This document shows positions 56,992 through 64,000 of a DNA stretch of 64,000 nucleotides, piece after piece. Under the pieces are notes generated by a model. It ran no database searches, was not told the DNA's origin, and saw only the letters and a program-made list of their open reading frames with translations. The stretch's first letter is position 1. Every line of letters starts with the position of its first letter. The stretch spans positions 1,485,071-1,549,070 of the forward strand of contig NZ_LR732328.1 in NCBI RefSeq assembly GCF_902506325.1. The letters are read 5' to 3'. The position numbers were made by a program, and so were the translations under genes. Source of the stretch: Limnobacter sp. 130. Lineage in GTDB: Bacteria > Pseudomonadota > Gammaproteobacteria > Burkholderiales > Burkholderiaceae_B.

Positions 56992-58277
56992 GCGGCCAAC
57001 TCCACGCTGGCGGTGGCCTCCAGTTCTTGCGACGCAGCCAAGGCCGCCAGCCGGCCGATTACACCATAGGCATAAAAGCGGTTCATGGCCGCATCGGGGC
57101 GGTCACTGCAATCTGGGGTGTTACAGGGTGTTTCGAATGCCAGGGGCACAAAGTGCATGCCGGGCGCATTCAGGTTTTCGTCACGGCCACGGCCTGTGTG
57201 CACGCGGTAAAAACCGCCGACCACATAACGGTCGATCATGTACACCACGGGTTCGGCGACCGCATCTTCGATATTCTCAAATGTGTGTACGCCTTCCTGA
57301 ATGATCACATCAGACACTTGCATGCCTTCTTTGATCACCGACATTTTGTTGCGCTGCTTGCGATTCAGACCCACCACTTCAGAGGCATCTTTCACGGTCA
57401 TGATTCCCATGCCGTAAGTACCCGCATCGGCTTTCACCACCACATAGGGCTGCTCATCAATGCCGTATTCCGCATATTTCAAGCGCGTTTTGGCCAATAC
57501 TTCATCCACGGCTTGCGCCAAGGCTTCCTCGCCCACACGTTCCTGAAAATTAAGCTGGTTGCGGTGGGTGAAATAGGGGTTGATCAACCAAGGGTCAATT
57601 TCAAGCATTTCAGAGAATGCTTCCACCACAGAATCGTAGGCCTTGAAGTGGGCACTTTTGCGGCGGGTTGCCCAGCCGGCATGAAGCGGGGGCAACAAGA
57701 TTTGATCTTTGATGCCTTGAAGAATATGCGGCACGCCCGCAGACAGGTCGTTGTTCAACAGCACTGCGCAAGGCTCCAGGTCTTCTACACCAACCCGGTT
57801 GCCATTGCGCTTCAAAGGCTCCAGCACAATGTGCTGGCCATCGGGCAAATCAAAGCGCGTGGGCTCGGTGATTTCAGGCGACACAGAGCCCAACCGGATG
57901 TCCAGACCCGTTTGTTTCAGAATGGCGGCCAGGCGAGCCACATTCGTCAGATAGAAGGTGTTGCGGGTGTGGTTTTCAGGAACCAACACCATGCTGCGTG
58001 CTTCTGGGCAAATTTTTTCGATGGCACTCATGGCCGCCTGGATAGCCAATGGCATCATGTCGGGCGACAAATTATTGAACCCACCAGGAAACAGATTGGT
58101 GTCGACCGGCGCCAGCTTGAAGCCCGCATTGCGAACGTCCACTGAACTGTAGAAAGGCGGAGTGTTCTCGTTCCAGGCCATTCGGAACCACCGTTCGATT
58201 TCGGTGGTTTTGTCGAGCATGCGTTTTTCAAGATCCAGAAGCGGACCGGTTAAAGCTGTTACTAAATGTGGAACCAT
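56988..58277 (-). CDS. gshA: Glutamate-cysteine ligase GshA (proteobacterial/ferrooxidans type)
   Basis: A 429-residue enzyme making gamma-glutamylcysteine. The sequence belongs to the beta/acidithiobacillus-type GshA rather than the E. coli type: VDTNLFPGGFNNL, VLVPENHTRNTFYL and VVKADAGTYGMGIMTV are its landmarks. ATG 58277 is favoured over ATG 58283 and earlier codons because AGGA lies at the right distance. It is first of the gshA-gshB-EIIA-ptsH-ptsI unit, preceded by the amtB terminator. Confidence 0.93.
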   Translation of the reverse strand: MVPHLVTALTGPLLDLEKRMLDKTTEIERWFRMAWNENTPPFYSSVDVRNAGFKLAPVDTNLFPGGFNNLSPDMMPLAIQAAMSAIEKICPEARSMVLVPENHTRNTFYLTNVARLAAILKQTGLDIRLGSVSPEITEPTRFDLPDGQHIVLEPLKRNGNRVGVEDLEPCAVLLNNDLSAGVPHILQGIKDQILLPPLHAGWATRRKSAHFKAYDSVVEAFSEMLEIDPWLINPYFTHRNQLNFQERVGEEALAQAVDEVLAKTRLKYAEYGIDEQPYVVVKADAGTYGMGIMTVKDASEVVGLNRKQRNKMSVIKEGMQVSDVIIQEGVHTFENIEDAVAEPVVYMIDRYVVGGFYRVHTGRGRDENLNAPGMHFVPLAFETPCNTPDCSDRPDAAMNRFYAYGVIGRLAALAASQELEATASVELAA

Positions 58278-58365
58278 CAACATTTCCTGGGTAAGACACT
58301 TCGCCAAGTGTAATCCAAAACGCTGCACTGCCACATTGGGGAAGGGAAATCGGGGGTGAAGCAAA

Positions 58366-58387
58366 AAAGGCACCCGAAGGTGCCTTT
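58366..58387 (-). terminator. Terminator after amtB
   Basis: Stem AAAGGCACC / GGTGCCTTT with a CGAA loop, continued on the minus strand by a T-run. It separates the amtB operon from gshA. Confidence 0.85.
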
Positions 58388-58439
58388 GAATCAGCCCTTT
58401 ACCCCGGGCTGAAGGAATCCACCGAAGTGGAGAGTGTGC

Positions 58440-59876
58440 TTACTTGCTGTAGGCTGTTTCACCGTGTGAAGTGATGTCCAGACCTTCGCGCTCGGCATCT
58501 TCAGTTACACGCAGACCCACGATCAGGTCAACCAACTTGAAGGTAACTGCAGCCACGATGCCAGACCAGACGATGGTGATGATCACGCCCTTGGCTTGTA
58601 CAGCCAGCTGGGAAGCGATCACGAAGTCGTCACCCATGGTGCCGCCCAAGCTAGGTGCAGACAACACACCCACCATCAAGGCACCCAGGATACCGCCCAC
58701 GCCGTGCACGCCGAATACGTCAAGCGCATCGTCTGCACCCATCATTTTCTTCAGACCAGTTACACCCCACAGGCAGATTGGGCCGGCCATCAAGCCAAGG
58801 ATAAGCGCGCCCATTGGGCCGATTGTGCCGCAAGCCGGTGTAATTGCAACCAAACCACCAACTGCACCAGACGCAGCGCCCAGCATGGAGGCCTTGCCTT
58901 TCAGCAGCGCTTCAGCGCCTGCCCAGCTCAGTGTTGCAGCTGCTGTGGCCAACAATGTGTTGATGAAGGCTAGTGTTGTACCGCCGTTGGCTTCCAGGTT
59001 TGAACCGGCGTTGAAGCCGAACCAACCCACCCACAGCATGGAGGCACCGACCATGGTCAATGTCAGGCTGTGTGGAGTCATTGCTTCTTTGCCGTAACCA
59101 ACACGCTTGCCGATCATGTAGGCGCCCACCAAACCTGCCACAGCAGCGTTGATGTGAACCACAGTACCGCCGGCGAAGTCGATTGCGCCGTCTGCGAAGA
59201 TAAAGCCAGCAGCGTCCCACACCATGTGTGCAATCGGGATGTAACTGAATGTGAACCAGATTGCGCAGAACAACAGCACCGCAGAGAACTTGATGCGCTC
59301 AGCGAATGCGCCCACGATCAGGGCACAGGTAATGGCCGCGAATGTGGACTGGAATGCGATGAAGATGAACTCAGGAATCATCACACCTTCAGTGAACGTG
59401 GCCGACAAGGAATCGGGCGTTACACCGCTCAGGAAGAGCTTGCTGAAGTTGCCTACAAACGGGTTGTCGCCACCGCCGAAGGTCAGGCTGTAGCCATAAA
59501 TAGCCCACAACACAACGATCAAACAGAATACCGACATGACCTGCATGAGTACAGACAACATGTTCTTGGCACGAACCAAGCCGCCGTAGAACAAAGCCAA
59601 ACCTGGAATTGTCATGAAAATCACCAAAATGGTGGCAATCATCATCCAGGTGATATCACCCTTGTCTACTGTTTGCTCAACAACCGGTGCGGCTTCTTCG
59701 GCTGGTGCAACTTCAGCAGCAAGTGCTGCCGCGGGAGCTAAATCCATTGGAGCAGCCATTGTTTCAGTGGCTTCGGTGGCAGGTGCCGCCGGGGTTTCTT
59801 GCGCAAACACACCGGGACTAGCAACACTGAAGCTCAGTGCCGCGGCCGCCAGCCAGACAGTCAGAAGTTTTTTCAT
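58440..59876 (-). CDS. amtB: Ammonium transporter AmtB
   Basis: A 478-residue inner-membrane ammonium channel. After a signal peptide (cleavage near VFA-QE) comes an Ala/Pro/Glu-rich periplasmic stretch of about 50 residues, longer than in E. coli AmtB, then eleven transmembrane helices. The twin pore histidines lie in GGTVVHINAA and VFGVHGVGG. The cytoplasmic C-terminal tail (GLRVTEDAEREGLDITSHGE) is the GlnK-binding element. It is last in the torF-glnK-amtB operon, and the nitrogen-controlled promoter at 61082 should drive it. Confidence 0.95.
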   Translation of the reverse strand: MKKLLTVWLAAAALSFSVASPGVFAQETPAAPATEATETMAAPMDLAPAAALAAEVAPAEEAAPVVEQTVDKGDITWMMIATILVIFMTIPGLALFYGGLVRAKNMLSVLMQVMSVFCLIVVLWAIYGYSLTFGGGDNPFVGNFSKLFLSGVTPDSLSATFTEGVMIPEFIFIAFQSTFAAITCALIVGAFAERIKFSAVLLFCAIWFTFSYIPIAHMVWDAAGFIFADGAIDFAGGTVVHINAAVAGLVGAYMIGKRVGYGKEAMTPHSLTLTMVGASMLWVGWFGFNAGSNLEANGGTTLAFINTLLATAAATLSWAGAEALLKGKASMLGAASGAVGGLVAITPACGTIGPMGALILGLMAGPICLWGVTGLKKMMGADDALDVFGVHGVGGILGALMVGVLSAPSLGGTMGDDFVIASQLAVQAKGVIITIVWSGIVAAVTFKLVDLIVGLRVTEDAEREGLDITSHGETAYSK

Positions 59877-59897
59877 GATTTCCTCACTTCTCTCTGG

Positions 59898-61026
<1,129 letters not shown>

Positions 61027-61081
61027 CTCACTCTCCTAAAAATAGATGAATGCCGTAAAGTTTTTTTGGCAAGGGTCTATT

Positions 61082-61097
61082 AGCGAGAAGCGTGCCA
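61082..61097 (-). promoter_or_regulatory. Sigma-54 promoter of torF-glnK-amtB
   Basis: On the minus strand TGGCACG-CTTC-TCGCT matches the sigma-54 consensus (TGGCACG-N4-TTGCW) except one base in the -12 part. It lies 56-71 bp before the torF start. Confidence 0.82.
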
Positions 61098-61180
61098 GCC
61101 GTGAACTCGTCAGTAATTTCGCGATAAATCCCCCTTTTTCGGGCACAATAGCGATGCAATTTTTTGAATTTTTCACTGCG

Positions 61181-61195
61181 GCACCAATTTGGTGC
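61181..61195. promoter_or_regulatory. NtrC binding site 1
   Basis: GCACCAATTTGGTGC is a perfect match to the NtrC dyad (GCACCA-N3-TGGTGC). It is about 90 bp upstream of the sigma-54 promoter, a normal enhancer distance. Confidence 0.85.
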
Positions 61196-61208
61196 ACTCC
61201 TTTGGTGC
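61194..61208. promoter_or_regulatory. NtrC binding site 2
   Basis: GCACTCCTTTGGTGC is a weaker dyad that shares two bases with site 1. Paired strong/weak sites are usual for cooperative NtrC oligomerisation. Confidence 0.65.
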
Positions 61209-61237
61209 GATGCACGACTACTCTTTTGGGGGAAACA

Positions 61238-61468
61238 TTGGCGAACAATCCTTTCGACACCATTGCGGCCAAAGTTGGTGATTTGCTGAATGCAAAAGGT
61301 CTTCAAAACATGGAAAACCCAGTCACACAGTTGATTCGCCAGGGTTTGCAGGACATGGAATTTGTCAGCCTGGAGGATTTTGAAATCCAAAAGGAAGTGC
61401 TGAACCGGCTACGCGAAAAGGTGCATGCACTGGAAATGCGCGTGGCCGAACTCGAAAAGCGGACCTGA
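61238..61468 (+). CDS. ubiK: Ubiquinone biosynthesis accessory factor UbiK
   Basis: A 77-residue BMFP (YqiC/UbiK) protein: ANNPFDTIAAKVGDLL, then a C-terminal coiled coil (EVLNRLREKVHALEMRVAELEKR). It supports the soluble Ubi complex in aerobic ubiquinone synthesis, probably by membrane association. The start is a TTG at 61238, not an ATG; it is supported by a strong GGGGGAA site and by the conserved N-terminus. Upstream in-frame ATGs would add non-homologous residues across the NtrC sites. Confidence 0.9.
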   Translation: MANNPFDTIAAKVGDLLNAKGLQNMENPVTQLIRQGLQDMEFVSLEDFEIQKEVLNRLREKVHALEMRVAELEKRT

Positions 61469-61555
61469 CCCCACTGGGTGACCTCAATATGAGCACCCAT
61501 TTGCCAAACGAAGCGGTGTGGGGATAATCGTCGGGGTTTGACTGCGCCCCCAACC

Positions 61556-63121
61556 ATGCCTTTAGCCACCCTTCACAGCCTCACCTTTGTGGGCGTGCGC
61601 CCTGTTGCAGTACAAATTGAAGTCCATTTGTCGGCGGGCTTGCCTTCATTTGCACTGGTTGGTCTGCCCGACACGGAAATTCGCGAGTCCAAAGAACGGG
61701 TTCGGTCTGCGCTGCTCAACAGCGGCTTCGAATTTCCCTCCCAACGCATTACCGTCAACCTGGCGCCCGCCGATCTTCCCAAAGGCAGTGCCGCATTCGA
61801 CTTGGCTGTGGCGTTGGGTATTGCCAGCGCATCGGGGCAACTGGCCAAGGCCGATCTTTCCGACTGGCTGTTCGCCGGAGAGTTGTCGCTATCAGGCGCA
61901 CTCACCGGCATGCGCAGCCCGTTTGCACTGGCGGTGGCAGCGCGAAAAGAAGCGCAATTGCGCCAACGCCCCTTGAAATTAATGATGCCCAAAGCACAGG
62001 CCAGCCTTGCTGCAACGGTGCCTGACATTGCGGTGTTTGGTGCAAGCACTTTGTTTGAGGCAGCTGCGCATTTGGTTGGGCATGGCAATCCGCTTGAGCA
62101 ACAACACGGCAGTGTACAAAGCAGTCAAAGTCAGCCGCATTTTCCTGACATGGCCGAGGTCATTGGGCATCAAACGGCAAAACATGCGCTACTGACCGCC
62201 ACCGCAGGTCAGCACCACATTCGCTTGGTGGGGCCTCCCGGAAGTGGAAAATCCATGCTGGCACAGCGTGTTGGTGGGCTGATGCCGCCCTTGCCTTTCG
62301 AGGACTCGCTTGAAATTTCGGCCATTCGAAGCTTGAAAGGCGAAAGCGATTTACTCAGCCCGCAGCGCCCTTTCCGCAACCCGCACCCCAGCAGCTCAAT
62401 GGCAGCCCTGATTGGCGGGGGAAACCCGCCCTCTCCGGGAGAAATTACCCTGGCGCACCAGGGCATTTTATTCACGGATGAAGTGCTGGAATTTGATCGC
62501 CGTTGCCTGGAGTCGTTGCGTGAGCCCCTGGAAACAGGGCGGGTCAATATTTCCAGATCGGGCCACCAAGCCAGTTTCCCGGCCAGGTTTCTGTGGGTGT
62601 GTGCACACAACCCCTGCCCATGCGGCTGGTTGGGTCACCCGGCCAGAGAATGCCGCTGCACCCCAGACCAGGTTCGGAAATATCAAAACAAGCTTTCTGG
62701 CCCCTTGGCCGATCGGCTTGATATTTCAGTGGAGGTGCAGGCCATTGACCACGGTACACTGCTGCACGCAGAAGTAGAGCACAACGAACAGGCTGGCAGT
62801 GCACGGCTACGTGCCCAGGTTGAAAAGGCCCGCGCAATTCAACTTCAACGCCAAGGTTGCTTGAATGGTGAAATGAGTGCCGGGCAAATCAGCAAGCATT
62901 GCAAACCGGCCAACAGCGCGGAAAAACTATTGCTGGCCTATGCCCAGAAAAACCACCTTTCCGCACGGGCGTTGCACCGAATTTGCCGAGTGGCCAGAAC
63001 GCTTGCGGACCTGGATGAGGTCAGTCAAATCGATAAAAAACACATTGCCACAGCCATTCAGTACCGCAGGGCGCTGGCTGGCGAGTCAAGCAGCCAGTCG
63101 CCAGTGACCCATACACCGTAA
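61556..63121 (+). CDS. comM: ComM/YifB-type AAA+ ATPase
   Basis: A 521-residue Mg-chelatase-like hexameric helicase that promotes branch migration during natural transformation. The N-terminal Lon-like domain (VQIEVHLSAGLPSFALVGLPD) is followed by the AAA+ domain with Walker A GPPGSGKS and Walker B LFTDEVLEF, then a zinc-like cluster CAHNPCPCGWLG..ECRC, and a C-terminal helical domain. ATG 61556 is preferred to a TTG at 61538. It implies recombination competence, but is found in many non-competent bacteria too. Confidence 0.93.
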   Translation: MPLATLHSLTFVGVRPVAVQIEVHLSAGLPSFALVGLPDTEIRESKERVRSALLNSGFEFPSQRITVNLAPADLPKGSAAFDLAVALGIASASGQLAKADLSDWLFAGELSLSGALTGMRSPFALAVAARKEAQLRQRPLKLMMPKAQASLAATVPDIAVFGASTLFEAAAHLVGHGNPLEQQHGSVQSSQSQPHFPDMAEVIGHQTAKHALLTATAGQHHIRLVGPPGSGKSMLAQRVGGLMPPLPFEDSLEISAIRSLKGESDLLSPQRPFRNPHPSSSMAALIGGGNPPSPGEITLAHQGILFTDEVLEFDRRCLESLREPLETGRVNISRSGHQASFPARFLWVCAHNPCPCGWLGHPARECRCTPDQVRKYQNKLSGPLADRLDISVEVQAIDHGTLLHAEVEHNEQAGSARLRAQVEKARAIQLQRQGCLNGEMSAGQISKHCKPANSAEKLLLAYAQKNHLSARALHRICRVARTLADLDEVSQIDKKHIATAIQYRRALAGESSSQSPVTHTP

Positions 63122-63128
63122 GCCATGC

Positions 63129-64000
63129 TCAACCCCCGCGTTGTTGCTCTGCTCCGAATGGGATCAGATGACTGACCTTGCGGCCGGGTCGCGCATACCA
63201 AACCCAGCTGCACAACTGCATGACCCACAAAATGGCCAGGGAAATCCGCATGGCATCGGTGCTGCTGAGCCCCAATGCCGCAAATGTATCAATACCAATA
63301 CCAATGCCCCATTGAATGCTGAAAGCACCAATGAAGATCAACAAATTCAACGCCGTGCTGGAGCGACCGGTGAGTTTTTTTGGAAATGGTTTGTTACAAG
63401 TTGCGTAGGTCATGATGCCTGACGAAATCAGGAATGCATGAATCAGCCAACCCCACAGGCCCGATTGTGCCCCCTGCACAATTTGAACCGCAAAGATCAC
63501 CAGCGACAACCCCATGCCAATCAGCATGATCTGGTCTTCATCACCCCCTGCCTTCGACACCCGACGCGTTAAAAAACCAAGCGCCAAATACCCAAGCATG
63601 AGCACCGCGGAAATCCAGAACATGTTTTGTGCAGCCTGCGCATTGCTCACCCCGATCACGTTGGTAAACCAGGGGCCAACCCACAAACCATGAAACGCCA
63701 TGAATCCGCCTTGCGTAATCATGGCCAGGGGTGCCACACGCCAAAAGTGCGGGTGCGCATAAATGGCTTTGTAGCCTTGGGCCATGTCAGCAACGGACTG
63801 GGTTTTTTGCGGCTTGAACAGCGAAGGCAATGCAAACCACAAGGCCAAACCTGCCAATACACACAGCACTGCTGCCACACCAAACACACCGCGCCAACCC
63901 AAAGCGGGCAAAGCCGCCTCGACGGGGGTTGTGACGGTAAGCGCACCCAATGAACCAGCCACCAGCATCCATGAAGACAGACTGGCCTGCATGTGCGGTC
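63129..64000 (-). CDS. MFS transporter, 3' part (cut by the right edge)
   Basis: The C-terminal 290 or so residues of a major facilitator protein with about eight transmembrane helices visible. The frame is open through the right edge, and an MFS protein of about 400 residues would need roughly 110 more upstream. QASLSSWMLVAGSLGALTVTTPVE is a mid-protein helix, and LALGFLTRRV recalls the loop following helix 8. The substrate is unknown. It converges with comM (7-bp gap). Confidence 0.82.
   Translation of the reverse strand, partial: PHMQASLSSWMLVAGSLGALTVTTPVEAALPALGWRGVFGVAAVLCVLAGLALWFALPSLFKPQKTQSVADMAQGYKAIYAHPHFWRVAPLAMITQGGFMAFHGLWVGPWFTNVIGVSNAQAAQNMFWISAVLMLGYLALGFLTRRVSKAGGDEDQIMLIGMGLSLVIFAVQIVQGAQSGLWGWLIHAFLISSGIMTYATCNKPFPKKLTGRSSTALNLLIFIGAFSIQWGIGIGIDTFAALGLSSTDAMRISLAILWVMQLCSWVWYARPGRKVSHLIPFGAEQQRGG

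Noticed and set aside
57027-58145. 372-codon plus-strand open frame opposite gshA
   Set aside because: Antisense to a certain gene, with no ribosome binding site and no recognisable motif.

Overview
The window looks like a stretch of betaproteobacterial chromosome. The metX-metW pair, the gshA-gshB-EIIA(Man)-HPr-EI block, the torF-glnK-amtB operon and the style of the pst genes are all typical of Burkholderiales. The moderate base composition would suit a Limnobacter-like organism, but that is inference, because no rRNA or tRNA gene is present. The genes are mostly housekeeping and nutrient-response genes. One 25-kb region (18.2-43.3 kb) is devoted to cell-surface secretion.

Layout: 0.1-0.9 kb PaaX-like regulator, then a 450-bp gap holding a diverged repeat; 1.4-2.6 kb PHA-synthase-like hydrolase; 2.6-4.7 kb arsenic operon (ArsR, two tandem LMW-phosphatase-type arsenate reductases, aquaporin channel); 4.8-8.6 kb high-affinity phosphate uptake (pstCAB, then pstS with its own Pho-box-like site); 8.8-18.1 kb U32 RNA-modification protein, exported MsrA, a large exported unknown, AEC transporter, LysR regulator, ribosome-hibernation-like protein plus HtpX, NlpC/P60 lipoprotein, small membrane protein and GlcG/HbpS protein.

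18.2-43.3 kb: a divergent secretion locus. The minus strand runs OmpA-like protein, VgrG, short DUF4123-like adaptor, two unrecognised proteins, FHA protein, PP2C phosphatase, then a two-partner secretion pair (TpsB pore and a 2,571-residue TpsA exoprotein). The plus strand runs TssK, TssL (with OmpA domain), TssM, TagF and a PpkA-like Ser/Thr kinase. Together these form the membrane complex/baseplate link, the spike and the kinase-phosphatase-FHA switch of a type VI secretion system. The sheath, tube, ClpV and most baseplate genes are not in the window. The two unrecognised genes and the T6SS-TPS gene continuity are the best candidates for something undescribed.

43.3-64 kb: periplasmic solute-binding-like protein; lipB-lipA; GNAT acetyltransferase; bicupin; a 620-bp gap with the second, oppositely oriented repeat copy; fused isobutyryl-CoA mutase; DUF4212 protein without its usual partner; metX-metW; gshA-gshB-EIIA(Man)-HPr-EI; torF-glnK-amtB behind a sigma-54 promoter with tandem NtrC sites; ubiK; comM; and an MFS transporter cut by the right edge.
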